A stretch of 64,000 nucleotides of DNA from Neotamlana sargassicola (GTDB lineage Bacteria > Bacteroidota > Bacteroidia > Flavobacteriales > Flavobacteriaceae): the NCBI RefSeq assembly GCF_020523965.1, contig NZ_JAJAPX010000001.1, forward strand, positions 558,001-622,000. The letters are read 5' to 3'. The translations under genes and the position numbers were made by a program. This document shows positions 16,501 to 25,047 of the stretch, piece by piece. The notes beneath the pieces were generated by a model that saw only the letters and a program-made list of their open reading frames with translations, was not told the origin of the DNA and ran no database searches. Each line of letters opens with the position of its first letter. Positions within the stretch are counted from its first letter, which is position 1.

Positions 16501-17023
16501 TTGCCCCAGTAATTAAAAAACAGTCTGCAAGCTCAATATCTTCGTACGAAATAGGAACACTATCTTCACCAAAAGTTTTTTTATAACCTACCACGGCAGA
16601 ACTCATACACAAACGAGAGTTTGTGTCGATATTATTGGTTCCCAAGAAGCCTTTTGTTAATTTATTTGCTATGTAATATTCTTCGGTTAAACTTTGTCCT
16701 GAAACGTAAAAAGCAACACTATCTGGACCATATTTTTTAATCATGGTTTTAAAAACACTAGCTGCTCTATCGAGTGCGTCGTCCCAACTTACGCGTTCTC
16801 TGGGATGAGAACGAGACCAACGCATTTCTGGATATAAAATTCTATCGGAAGTATCGTTAGCAACATAATGCAAATTCATACCTTTACTACAAAGCATACC
16901 TTTATTAACAGGATGATCTTTATCGCCCTCAACAAATACCTTATCGTTATTATCTTTTTTAACTACAATTCCGCAGCCAACACCGCAATAAGAACAGGTT
17001 GTTTTAATTTCATTTTTTAACAT
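13502..17023 (-). CDS. Assimilatory nitrate reductase fused to NAD(P)H reductase and [2Fe-2S] domains
   Basis: The 1173-residue protein combines three parts. Residues about 1-680 are a molybdopterin enzyme of the NasA/NarB type with N-terminal [4Fe-4S] ligands C10, C13, C17 and C45 and the C-terminal molydopterin-binding fold (TTGRVRDQWHTMT). Residues about 695-1100 are a NirB-like FAD/NAD(P)H oxidoreductase (IIIVGAGAAA; VVIVGGGLLGLELA; AIGEIA). Residues about 1117-1173 are a bacterioferritin-ferredoxin-like [2Fe-2S] domain with C1121, C1123, C1155 and C1158. All parts needed to take electrons from NAD(P)H to nitrate are in one chain. Cytoplasmic; no Tat signal. The upstream region carries two dyads (17104-17142). 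Confidence 0.9.
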   Translation of the reverse strand: MLKNEIKTTCSYCGVGCGIVVKKDNNDKVFVEGDKDHPVNKGMLCSKGMNLHYVANDTSDRILYPEMRWSRSHPRERVSWDDALDRAASVFKTMIKKYGPDSVAFYVSGQSLTEEYYIANKLTKGFLGTNNIDTNSRLCMSSAVVGYKKTFGEDSVPISYEDIELADCFLITGANPAWCHPILFRRIEKHKEENPNVKIIVVDPRKTDSANFADIHLQLIPGTDIILYNAIARCIYERGLIDEDFINNYTDGFTAYKELIFKTSVKQASKLCGVPEKSIRKVADVIGLSKGFISMWAMGLNQSVVGTDKNVSLLNLSLITGNVGKPGAGPFSLTGQPNAMGGREVGGMANLLAVHKDLANAEHRREVAQFWGVEDISPKPGLTATQMFDALESGELKAIWIACTNPAVSLPNSHKIEKAMANAKFVVVQDISHKSDTTEYADLLLPAAGWLEKEGTMTNSERRISYLPKEIQAPGEARPDVEIFCDFAQRMGFRGFNYNSAEEIYDEYCSMTKGTNIDVSFLNYDRLKTEGTFQWPVPEYRHAGTPRLFEDKVFYTPSKKAIFNVPTSVENTAVKPNGDFPLVLTTGRVRDQWHTMTKTGKVARLKTHYPKPVLEINPVDAYLNNIKEGDITQITSENGEVRVRAKVTKNIAKGVVFLPMHWGKQLQNTLNRANNLTHTVLDPSSKEPDFKYTRVKVAKYKKPKDKIIIVGAGAAAFRFVQNYRELNEADDIHVFSKEPNLFYNRVLLPEYVTDELSWEQLLKIKKQELSKLDINVHPETFIVEINQKEKYVIDSNNEKHNFDKLILATGSRAFVPRDVQIDLPGRFTMRNKQDADEFKAYLDATGLPPEEQHVVIVGGGLLGLELAAAMKHKNAKITIIQRASRLMERQLDSISSKLLSLDVQERGIQIYFDNEVSTVFDDEDTGELNITLKSGKFLTANAIVYAIGTIPNVEIARENGILCGRGVKVNQHLQSCNPDIFAIGEIAEYNNQLFGITSAAEEQANILANYIAGDLGSSYHGSVLMNILKFNDLNLCSIGEIKVPENDNSYEEIIFTDIKKRYYKKCIVKDDLLIGAVLMGDKNEFAEFKSMIESKIEMAEKRDTLLRGASNTEPVKGELVCSCSQVGVGNIEEAIRGGCVDFTELCNSTGAGLGCGSCKTEVREILNNSKVLA

Positions 17024-17103
17024 AACAAAGGCTTTCTTCTAAATTAAGGTAAATTTTGATGTGAATTTATTTTAAAAAATAAAAATATAACTCATATCAA
17101 AAA

Positions 17104-17142
17104 TACGTATAAATACTTAATTTTCTAAGTACTTTATACGTA
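17104..17142. promoter_or_regulatory. Paired dyad operators upstream of the nitrate reductase operon
   Basis: TACGTA-N4-TACTTA (17104-17119) is followed six bases later by TAAGTA-N5-TACGTA (17126-17142). Together they form a long near-perfect inverted repeat around 17122. The half-sites match those before the globin, FNR-like and nirB genes. The block is 81-119 bp upstream of the start codon at 17023, farther than at the other genes. Confidence 0.65.
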
Positions 17143-17258
17143 TTTTTAAATTAATATGATATTTACAATAAGAAATTTTACTTTTTAAGAATATGACAAA
17201 AAGAAAGCGATTTATACTTAAAAAAATACAAATCGCTAAAAATTAAGTTTATACTACC

Positions 17259-17933
17259 TTAAATAAGTTCGTACTCCTTTGCTTTATTTGTTAATTCCAT
17301 GAGGTTTTTAACGTTTAATTTCTTCATTAAATTAAAGCGATGTACTTCGGCGGTTCGTTTACTTATCTCTAACTCTTTAGCTATATCTTTATTATTTTTT
17401 AACTGCAACACTAGTTCTAAAATTTGTTTTTCGCGTTTAGTTAATTTAAAAGGATCTTCTTTTGCTATTTGCGGTTTTGGTACTATTATTTCTGATTCAG
17501 TATTATTTCCACCAACAAAATTATTGAGCAAAATAGCAGATACTTCACCTGTAAAATACTTACCTCCAGAGGCCACTGTATTAAGCGCTTTTAAAAACTC
17601 ATCTTTACTCGCTCCTTTAAGCATATAACCATCGGCACCAGCCTGAATAGATTTTAGTACATATTCTTCGGAATCGTGCATAGATAACACCAAAGCTTTT
17701 ACTTTAGGGTGTTTTTGTTTTAACTCCCCAACAACTTCAATCCCGTTTTTATTTGGCATACGTATATCTACAATTAAAACGTGCGGTTGTTCGTTATCAA
17801 TTATTTCTAAAGCCTCTACACCATCTGATGCTTCATTAACAACATTTATACCGTCTTGATCTTCTAACAAAGCCTTTATACCATCGCGAACTAACACATG
17901 ATCGTCGGCCAAAACCACATTTATAACATCCAT
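17259..17933 (-). CDS. NarL/LuxR-family response regulator
   Basis: The 224-residue protein has a receiver domain (acidic pair D10-D11, phosphoacceptor D56 in VDIRMPNKNG, lysine near 106) and a C-terminal LuxR-type HTH (LTKREKQILELV; NKDIAKELEISKRTAEVHR). The gene is 13 bp after the sensor kinase and ends the nirB operon. With a PilJ-type sensor it forms a NarX-NarL-like pair, so nitrate or nitrite is the probable signal. Targets are not shown; nirB and nitrate reductase promoters are the obvious candidates. Confidence 0.88.
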   Translation of the reverse strand: MDVINVVLADDHVLVRDGIKALLEDQDGINVVNEASDGVEALEIIDNEQPHVLIVDIRMPNKNGIEVVGELKQKHPKVKALVLSMHDSEEYVLKSIQAGADGYMLKGASKDEFLKALNTVASGGKYFTGEVSAILLNNFVGGNNTESEIIVPKPQIAKEDPFKLTKREKQILELVLQLKNNKDIAKELEISKRTAEVHRFNLMKKLNVKNLMELTNKAKEYELI

Positions 17934-17946
17934 AACTTAGCTTAGT

Positions 17947-19803
17947 TTATATTGTTGGTAAATTTACTAATTTTTCCTTATTTACTTCTTTGGGCAACGG
18001 TATGTTTAACGTTACCCGCGTGCCTTTTCCTTCCTCCGATGATATAAAAAAGCGACCATCAATAAATTTTATACGCTCTCTCATAAAAGTCATTCCCATA
18101 CCACCATCTCCATTTTTTACTTTTTCTACTTTTTTAGGATTAAACCCCTTACCGTTATCATCTATCACAATACTTAGTATATTCTCACTATGCGCAAGAG
18201 ACACAATTATATATGAAGATTCTGCATACTTAATAGCGTTATTAACTGCCTCTTGAACAATACGATATATGTTTATTTCGACTAACGAATCTAACCGCTG
18301 ATTAAAATTACTTTTATTAAAAATTTGAATGTTTTTATTAGTAAGCTTAGAGAGTTCCTGTATTAATTTAGTAATGGCAGGTACAACGCCATGATCGGAT
18401 AATTCGGGAGGCGTTAAATTAAAAGTTGCCGTGCGAACGCCTTTTATAATATTTAACGCCAGCTCTTTTAAGTATTCTATTTTTTGCGCTGCTTTATCGG
18501 TATCGTTTAAATTTATACTTTCTAAATTATATTTTAAACCTGTTAGCATTTGCCCAATCCCATCATGAACATCTTTAGCTATACGGCTTTGTTCTTTTTC
18601 TTGATTTTCTATAATTTGACTTGAAATGACTTTTTGATGACTCATTTTTTCGTCGAAACCTTGCTTGGTTAAACGTTCAATTTCAAGTTGCGCTTCTTTT
18701 CTATACGTAATATCTGAAGCAATTATAAGTAACTCAGATTTATCTTCGGAAGGATTAAAAGGTATAAAAGCCATTTCTAGCCAAATATCTTTTTCCTCTT
18801 TAGTAGTTGCTTTCACTTCGCCTTGCCAGCCAATTTTTTTATATTTCGCTACTATATTTTCAATTACCAATTGCTCATTTTCGTGAATTGAAAGTATTTC
18901 GGCAAAAGAATTTGACACACTAAAACGAGAAACTCTAAACAATTTAGAAAACTTTTTACCCATGTGCACCAAAGAACCACTTGGGGTTATTCTTGCAAAA
19001 AGCAAAGTTTCGTCCATGGCATAATTTAACGCTCGTAATTCCTTAATTGATTTTTCTTTAGCGATACTTAATTCATCGGCTTCAATTGCCATTTTTTTAG
19101 CATTTCGTTCTGCATTAATTAAATCGAATAAAGTGGCTCTAATATTTTTTGCTGTTGGCCAGAAAATAAACAGAAATTCTAATAATAAAACCACCAAGGT
19201 AAACACCGTAATTATTGTCTCTAACTGGCGTAACCAATTTACTTTTTTAGTTGCCTCAATATCATATTGATTTACAATGTCGTCCATTAAAACCAAAAAT
19301 TCACCTTCGGCATTGGTAACAGTTTCAATTTCAAACTTGTATTGACTTAAGGGCAGAGGAGGTGTTTTTTCAATTTTAGCAATAATTCCTCTAGAAGCAT
19401 TACTAATACTTAAAAAAACAGGTTTTAATTTTTGAAATTTTAATTGAATAGCCTTACTGTTGTCTCCCGGCAAGCCCATACTATCGCTACCATTTTGCAA
19501 AGCATAATGCGATGTTTCCCAAAGACTTAAGGTTTGCTTTATTTGGTTTTTTAATTGAAGCTGAACATCTAAATTTTTAGCTGAGTTAAGTTTTAAAATA
19601 TCTTTTGTAAGCTTTTGGCTAAGCATACGTTGCCGTCCTGCAACGTTAATAATTGTTGAATCGCTTTCTTGAGTATTAAGATGCCGCCTAACTAAATACT
19701 GACTTACTATAATAGATATCGCAATTACTGTTAACGCAATAATGTACAACCGGCTTAGTTTACCAAAGGTACGTTGGTCCAATGTGTTGCCGTTGTTACT
19801 CAT
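17947..19803 (-). CDS. NarX-like sensor histidine kinase with PilJ-type sensor domain
   Basis: The 618-residue protein has two membrane segments (about 17-36 and 195-215) around a periplasmic domain that opens with NVAGRQRMLSQKLTK, the PilJ/NarX P-box pattern used to bind nitrate. A PAS domain (about 255-380), a HisKA_3 dimerisation domain (EQSRIAKDVHDGIGQM, His about 411) and an HATPase domain (DDNGKGFNP, GGMGMTFMRERI) follow. It lies between the DUF4202 gene and the response regulator in the nirB operon, so nitrate sensing and nitrite reduction are transcribed together. Ligand is inferred from family. Confidence 0.88.
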   Translation of the reverse strand: MSNNGNTLDQRTFGKLSRLYIIALTVIAISIIVSQYLVRRHLNTQESDSTIINVAGRQRMLSQKLTKDILKLNSAKNLDVQLQLKNQIKQTLSLWETSHYALQNGSDSMGLPGDNSKAIQLKFQKLKPVFLSISNASRGIIAKIEKTPPLPLSQYKFEIETVTNAEGEFLVLMDDIVNQYDIEATKKVNWLRQLETIITVFTLVVLLLEFLFIFWPTAKNIRATLFDLINAERNAKKMAIEADELSIAKEKSIKELRALNYAMDETLLFARITPSGSLVHMGKKFSKLFRVSRFSVSNSFAEILSIHENEQLVIENIVAKYKKIGWQGEVKATTKEEKDIWLEMAFIPFNPSEDKSELLIIASDITYRKEAQLEIERLTKQGFDEKMSHQKVISSQIIENQEKEQSRIAKDVHDGIGQMLTGLKYNLESINLNDTDKAAQKIEYLKELALNIIKGVRTATFNLTPPELSDHGVVPAITKLIQELSKLTNKNIQIFNKSNFNQRLDSLVEINIYRIVQEAVNNAIKYAESSYIIVSLAHSENILSIVIDDNGKGFNPKKVEKVKNGDGGMGMTFMRERIKFIDGRFFISSEEGKGTRVTLNIPLPKEVNKEKLVNLPTI

Positions 19804-19818
19804 ATTTATAATTTAAAT

Positions 19819-20403
19819 TTATGCTAAAGCCTGTTTTATAAGCGCCAAACTTTTTTCTGAATACTTAATTTTTAAGGCTTCTTCATGGCCTTCATCAGAC
19901 ATTTTAACCCATGTTTTTTGAAGAATATCAATTATTTTTTCATCGGAATGTTTTTCGGCAAACTCTTCGAAATAATAATCTAAAAACACCAAACAAATAA
20001 CATCTTCTAGTATTTGCGTTTCTTCGTTTTTCTTTATTAGTTTCTTTTTTATTAAGTCGGTTACTCGTTTAATAAACTCATCGTTGTAACCTACTTCTTT
20101 TAAAATCTCTTCAGTTAAATCGGCATGCATTTTTTTTAAAGCCTCCCGCCATTTTAAATACCCAACACGATCCATTGGATATTCTTTCCTATCTATTTTC
20201 CAACGACAAATGTGTTGTGCTCGCGCTGCTAATTGCAATGCTCTTGAAGCATTAGGTTTAAATTGCAATAATTTTTGCGACATGCGTTGCGAATACAATA
20301 ATTCCTTTGGAAAATTTAATCCATTGGTTGTATATACATTTGTGTCTTCTGCGTTTTTTTTATCTATTAATGCTATTGCGGTTTCAAATCTAGTAGGCTT
20401 CAT
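19819..20403 (-). CDS. DUF4202 family protein
   Basis: The 194-residue all-helical protein matches DUF4202 (AARAQHICRWKIDRKEYPM near residue 65-83, W-R-x-x-L-x-x-x-HA near 90-100, then VCLVFLDYYFEEFA). Conserved His and Asp residues suggest an HD-like metal site, but function is not established. The family is often found beside nirB or ammonium/nitrite genes; here it lies 15 bp after nirD and 15 bp before the kinase. A link to nitrite reduction is inferred from context only. Confidence 0.85.
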   Translation of the reverse strand: MKPTRFETAIALIDKKNAEDTNVYTTNGLNFPKELLYSQRMSQKLLQFKPNASRALQLAARAQHICRWKIDRKEYPMDRVGYLKWREALKKMHADLTEEILKEVGYNDEFIKRVTDLIKKKLIKKNEETQILEDVICLVFLDYYFEEFAEKHSDEKIIDILQKTWVKMSDEGHEEALKIKYSEKSLALIKQALA

Positions 20404-20418
20404 ATGTGTTTTTAAATA

Positions 20419-20796
20419 TTAGTCTGCAAAGCCAATATACACATTTTCTTCTTCAATTTTTATAGGATATGTTGCAATAGGATCTAAATCGCCATTTAAA
20501 TTAGTGCCATCTACTAAAGAAAATAATTTTTTATGTAAAGGACAAGCTACCATAGGCGTTCCTTTATGATCGCCAATCATGCCACGACTTAACACCATTT
20601 CTTCTTTTTCTGGCGATAAGTTTTGCGTAGCAAACCAAGTATTTAATCTAGCAAAGTTAAAAACGGCTATTTGTAAATCTTTATACTTTACGCAAGCACC
20701 ACCATCTTTTGGAAAATCGTTAACCGACGCCGCTTTAAACCAAACTTTTACCTCGTCTGGTTTTACGCTTTTATATTTTTTAGCAACTGTAATCAT
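20419..20796 (-). CDS. nirD: Nitrite reductase small subunit NirD
   Basis: The 125-residue Rieske-fold protein (KVWFKAASVNDFPKDGGACV; PMVACPLHKKLFSL) is the normal length for NirD. Only one half of the Rieske ligand set (C-x-x-H in CPLH) is present; the first C-x-H is GDH, so no complete Rieske cluster is expected, as in other NirD proteins. It supports NirB in the cytoplasmic NADH nitrite reductase. It lies 30 bp after nirB. Confidence 0.92.
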   Translation of the reverse strand: MITVAKKYKSVKPDEVKVWFKAASVNDFPKDGGACVKYKDLQIAVFNFARLNTWFATQNLSPEKEEMVLSRGMIGDHKGTPMVACPLHKKLFSLVDGTNLNGDLDPIATYPIKIEEENVYIGFAD

Positions 20797-20826
20797 GTTT
20801 ATGTTTTGTGTTTTTAGCTGTAATTA

Positions 20827-23343
20827 TTATTTCCAAGGTTCTGGCATTTTTTGATCTCTCATTGGCACGAAAACAATGTTATCGTCTTCTTCTTTGCTAT
20901 TTACAAAATGATTAAAACGTTTCATCATTTCTGGATCGTTAACAGCTTGTGTCCATTCGCATTCAAACTTATTCACTAAGGTTTGCATTTCTTCTTCTAA
21001 ATCTTTTGCAATACCTAATTTATCTTCTATAATAACTTCTTTTAAATATTCTATACCGCCTTCTAGTCGTTCTTGCCATGCAGCAGTACGTTGTAACGGT
21101 TTTGCTGTACGCATGTACAACATTAAGTAACGATCTAAGTATTTAATTACGGTTTCGTTATCAATTTGCTCTGCAAATAACTCGGCATGTCTAGGTGTTG
21201 CACCACCGTTACCACCAACATAAAGATTCCAACCGCCCTCAACAGCAATTAAACCAAAATCTTTTCCGCGAGCTTCGGCACATTCACGAATACAACCAGA
21301 AACACCACCTTTAATTTTATGCGGTGCACGAATACCACGATAGCGGTTTTCTAGCTCTATACCAAAACTCACACTTTCGTCCATACCGTAACGACACCAA
21401 GTAGAACCTACACAGGTTTTTACAGTACGTAGTGATTTACCATAAGCATGACCACTCTCGAAACCATGCGCTATTAAATCTTTCCAAATTAATGGTAATT
21501 GATTTAAGGTTGCACCAAATAAATCGATACGAACACCACCCGTTACTTTTGTGTATAAATCGTATTTTTTAGCTATTTCGCCAAGTGCAATTAACTTATC
21601 CGGTGTAATTTCTCCACCAGGAACTCTAGGCACTACAGAATACGTTCCGTTTCGCTGAATATTGGCTAAAAATCTGTCGTTTGAATCTTGAATAGCATAT
21701 TCCTTATTCGCGGTATCGGCATGAATACTTGCCATTAACGATGCTACTACAGGCTTACACAGCTCGCAACCATGACCACCATTTCCGTGATTATCTAAAA
21801 CCTCGTTAAACGTTTGGTAACCTTTAACCTGGATAATTTTATATAAATCTTGACGGTTATAATCGAAATGCTCACAAATAGAATCTTTAACCTCAATACC
21901 TAAAGATTTTAAAGTTGCTTCGGTAATATCTTTAACCATTGGTTTACAACCACCACAACCAGTTCCTGCTTTTGTGCACGACACAACATCGGCTAAATCT
22001 TTAGCTTCACCACTTTCAATAGCGCCGCAAATTTGCCCTTTAGTTACACTTTCGCAGGAACAAACTTGTGCATCGTCTGGTAAATCCATAACATCGCCAA
22101 AGGCTGCAGCCCCATCGCTAGTTGGTAAAATTAATTGTGCTGGCTCTTCTGGAATAGCCATACTATTCATATACATTTGGTGTAACATATTATAATCGGC
22201 AGCATCGCCAACTAAAATTCCACCAAGAAGTGTTTTTCTATCTAAACTTACATTAATACGTTTATATAAAAACTTCGTTTTATCTTCATATATTATTGAA
22301 TGTCCTTTTGATGCTGGCATAAAAGGCTCTCCAAAACTCGCTACATCTACACCAATTAATTTCAGTTTTGTAGACATATCAATTTCTTCTGGCATTTCAG
22401 CACTTACATCTCCTAAAATTTGTTTAACCGCAATATCTGCCATATCGTAACCAGGAGCTACCAAACCATAAATCATTTGGTTTAACAAGGCTACCTCACC
22501 AATGGCATAAATATTCTCGTCGGTGGTTTGCATTTTGTTATTAACCACAATACCGCCACGAACACCAACTTCTAAATCGCATGTTTTAGCGAGTTCATCA
22601 CGCGGGCGAATACCTGCCGAAACAATTAGCATATCAACATTTAAAACATCGTCTTCACCAAACTCCATTCCAACAATGGCATCGTCTCCTAAAATTTGAT
22701 TTGTTGCTTTACTTAAATGAATATTTAAACCAATAGATTCTAATTTTAACTGAAGCACTTTACTACTTCTAGAATCTAATTGTCTTGGCATTAGTTTAGG
22801 TGCAAACTCTACAATATGTGGTTCTAAGCCCATATCTAAAACAGCTTTACCAGCCTCTAAACCAAGTAAACCACCACCTAAAACAGCCGCTTTAGCATCT
22901 GGATTAGTCTTTTTTAAATCTGCAGCATAAGCTAGCATGCCTTCCAAATCTTCAATAGTTCTGTAAACAAAAACCCCTTTTTTCTCAACACCTTTAATTG
23001 GCGGCACAAAAGGTGAAGATCCTGTAGCAAGAATTAAATAATCGTAAGTAAAGGTTCTATCTTTTGATGTGGTAATTGTTTTAGAATCACGATGTATATC
23101 TACCACACGCTCGTTTGTAACCAAATCGATTCCATTTTCTACATACCATTCAGCAGGAGCCATTTCTAATGCTTTGGCGTCTTGATTTTCAAAATATTCA
23201 CTTAAATGAACACGATCGTAAGCCGGACGAGGCTCTTCGCCAAAAACAGTTAATTTAAAAGCACTATCGGTTGATTGCTGTACAAATTTTTCACAAAATT
23301 TATAACCTACCATTCCATTACCTACTACTATGATTTTTTTCAT
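20827..23343 (-). CDS. nirB: NAD(P)H nitrite reductase large subunit NirB
   Basis: The 838-residue protein has an FAD/NAD(P)H domain (VVGNGMVGYKF; LGGGLLGLEAG; AIGEVA), a BFD-like [2Fe-2S] domain (CSCESV ... GTGCGGCKPM), a second cysteine pair (HGCELCKP) and the nitrite/sulfite reductase core. Siroheme-[4Fe-4S] ligands are C644, C650, C684 and C688. It reduces nitrite to ammonium in the cytoplasm. It heads a five-gene operon with nirD, DUF4202 and the NarX/NarL-like pair. A promoter with TATATTTG and the recurring dyad lies just upstream. Confidence 0.95.
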   Translation of the reverse strand: MKKIIVVGNGMVGYKFCEKFVQQSTDSAFKLTVFGEEPRPAYDRVHLSEYFENQDAKALEMAPAEWYVENGIDLVTNERVVDIHRDSKTITTSKDRTFTYDYLILATGSSPFVPPIKGVEKKGVFVYRTIEDLEGMLAYAADLKKTNPDAKAAVLGGGLLGLEAGKAVLDMGLEPHIVEFAPKLMPRQLDSRSSKVLQLKLESIGLNIHLSKATNQILGDDAIVGMEFGEDDVLNVDMLIVSAGIRPRDELAKTCDLEVGVRGGIVVNNKMQTTDENIYAIGEVALLNQMIYGLVAPGYDMADIAVKQILGDVSAEMPEEIDMSTKLKLIGVDVASFGEPFMPASKGHSIIYEDKTKFLYKRINVSLDRKTLLGGILVGDAADYNMLHQMYMNSMAIPEEPAQLILPTSDGAAAFGDVMDLPDDAQVCSCESVTKGQICGAIESGEAKDLADVVSCTKAGTGCGGCKPMVKDITEATLKSLGIEVKDSICEHFDYNRQDLYKIIQVKGYQTFNEVLDNHGNGGHGCELCKPVVASLMASIHADTANKEYAIQDSNDRFLANIQRNGTYSVVPRVPGGEITPDKLIALGEIAKKYDLYTKVTGGVRIDLFGATLNQLPLIWKDLIAHGFESGHAYGKSLRTVKTCVGSTWCRYGMDESVSFGIELENRYRGIRAPHKIKGGVSGCIRECAEARGKDFGLIAVEGGWNLYVGGNGGATPRHAELFAEQIDNETVIKYLDRYLMLYMRTAKPLQRTAAWQERLEGGIEYLKEVIIEDKLGIAKDLEEEMQTLVNKFECEWTQAVNDPEMMKRFNHFVNSKEEDDNIVFVPMRDQKMPEPWK

Positions 23344-23362
23344 AACTACGTATTTTACAAAA

Positions 23363-23395
23363 CAAATATAAGTAAAAACTACGTAATTATACTTA
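23363..23395 (-). promoter_or_regulatory. nirB promoter with overlapping dyad
   Basis: Read on the minus strand, TAAGTA-N4-TACGTA-N5-TACTTA (23395-23369) runs into TATATTTG (23370-23363), a perfect Bacteroidota -7 box 20 bp before the nirB ATG. The three half-sites are spaced about one helical turn apart like those at 4787. The dyad replaces a normal TTG -33 element, so it could bind an activator or, as it overlaps the -7 box, a repressor. Confidence 0.65.
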
Positions 23396-23557
23396 ATTTT
23401 AGATTTAAAAATGAAGATAACTCATATTATTATGAAATTACTAAATTGAAATATTAAAAATTAAACATTAAACAAAATACCAATATCAATATTTACGAAT
23501 AATAAAATTTCTTTAAACTGAATAAAAATCTCTGTTTTCTAAAGTTATACTTTTAAT

Positions 23558-23565
23558 TACCTTTG
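23558..23565 (+). promoter_or_regulatory. -7 box of yicC promoter
   Basis: TACCTTTG matches TAnnTTTG and lies 22 bp before the yicC ATG; no clear TTG is present at -33. Confidence 0.5.
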
Positions 23566-23586
23566 TAATCTTTAACACATAGCTTT

Positions 23587-24444
23587 ATGATTTATTCAAT
23601 GACAGGTTACGGAAAATCTGTTTTACAATTACCAACAAAAAAAATCACTATAGAACTTAAGTCTTTAAACAGTAAAAACTTAGACTTAAATGCAAGAATG
23701 CCGTCGATTTACAGAGAAAAGGAACTAAGTATTCGAAAACTATTGGCCGATAAATTAGTTCGTGGTAAAGTAGATTTTTCAATATACGTTGAAGCCACCG
23801 CCGATGATTCTTCTACACAAATAAACACTCCTGTTGTTAAACAATACATGGAACAACTAAAACAAGTTGTTGATGCCAACGAGGTAGAACTTCTTAAAAT
23901 GGCAGTGCGCTTCCCAGACGCTTTAAATACCGTTAGAGAGGAAATTAATGAAGATGAATGGTTAGCAATACAAACCGAAATTAATAATGCCGTTTCCGAT
24001 TTAGTTAAATACCGCCTTAATGAAGGCCAAGTGTTAGAGCAAGATTTTAACCAACGCATAAAAACCCTAGAGAACCTATTAGAACAAGTAGCAGCAATGG
24101 ATCCAGAGCGTGTTGAGGGCGTTAGAGAACGCTTATTAAAAGGCGTTGAGGAATTAAGAGAAAAATACGACGAAAACAGATTCGAGCAAGAACTGGTTTA
24201 TTATATCGAAAAGTTTGATATTACCGAAGAAAAAGTGCGCTTAAAAAATCATCTTAACTATTTTATAGAATCTATAAACTCCAAAGATTCTAACGGAAAA
24301 AAACTTGGATTTATTAGCCAAGAAATGGGCAGAGAAATTAACACCATTGGCTCTAAAAGTAATTATGCACCAATGCAACAGCTTGTGGTACAAATGAAAG
24401 ACGAACTAGAAAAAATTAAGGAACAATTATTGAATGTGCTTTAA
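23587..24444 (+). CDS. yicC: YicC family endoribonuclease-like protein
   Basis: The 285-residue protein starts with the family hallmark MIYSMTGYGK and has the conserved ELKSLNSKNLDLNARMP segment and the C-terminal LGFISQEMGREINTIGSKS. YicC proteins are reported to act as endoribonucleases on RNA in E. coli; the flavobacterial role is not known. It is the first of three closely spaced genes (12 bp to gmk, 3 bp from gmk to nadD). Full length. Confidence 0.92.
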   Translation: MIYSMTGYGKSVLQLPTKKITIELKSLNSKNLDLNARMPSIYREKELSIRKLLADKLVRGKVDFSIYVEATADDSSTQINTPVVKQYMEQLKQVVDANEVELLKMAVRFPDALNTVREEINEDEWLAIQTEINNAVSDLVKYRLNEGQVLEQDFNQRIKTLENLLEQVAAMDPERVEGVRERLLKGVEELREKYDENRFEQELVYYIEKFDITEEKVRLKNHLNYFIESINSKDSNGKKLGFISQEMGREINTIGSKSNYAPMQQLVVQMKDELEKIKEQLLNVL

Positions 24445-24456
24445 AAAACTATTTAC

Positions 24457-25044
24457 GTGACACAACAAACAAAAACACAAGGCAAACTTATTGTATTTTC
24501 TGCACCATCTGGCTCGGGTAAAACAACCATTGTAAGACATCTGCTTAAACAAGATACTTTAAATTTAGAGTTTTCAATTTCTGCAACCTCGAGAGAAAAA
24601 CGTGGCACCGAAATAGATGGTAAAGACTACTACTTTTTATCGGCTAAAGATTTTAAAAGCAAAATTAAAGATGAAGCTTTTTTAGAATGGGAAGAAGTAT
24701 ATCGCGACAACTTTTATGGCACTTTAAAAACTGAAGTAGAACGTATTTGGGCACAAGGTAAAAACGTTATTTTTGATATTGATGTTTCTGGTGGCCTGCG
24801 AATAAAACGAAAATTTCCAGAAGCGACTTTGGCTATTTTTGTAAAACCACCAAGTATTGACGAATTAAAAATTAGACTAAAAAAACGAAAAACCGAAAGC
24901 GAAGACAAAATTAACATGCGTGTGGCAAAAGCTTCGGCAGAATTAGCAACCGCACCTTTATTCGACACCATAATTGTTAACGATAATTTAGAGAAAGCCC
25001 TAAACGAAGCCGAAACCTTAGTAAGCAACTTTATAAACTCGTAA
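24457..25044 (+). CDS. gmk: Guanylate kinase
   Basis: The 195-residue protein has the P-loop FSAPSGSGKTTI and the GMP-binding segments SREKRGTEIDGKDYYF and FLEWEEVYRDNFYGT. It phosphorylates GMP to GDP. The start is GTG at 24457, as no ATG precedes the P-loop in frame at a suitable place. It is probably cotranscribed with yicC and nadD, an order common in Bacteroidota. Confidence 0.95.
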   Translation: MTQQTKTQGKLIVFSAPSGSGKTTIVRHLLKQDTLNLEFSISATSREKRGTEIDGKDYYFLSAKDFKSKIKDEAFLEWEEVYRDNFYGTLKTEVERIWAQGKNVIFDIDVSGGLRIKRKFPEATLAIFVKPPSIDELKIRLKKRKTESEDKINMRVAKASAELATAPLFDTIIVNDNLEKALNEAETLVSNFINS

Positions 25045-25047
25045 TTA

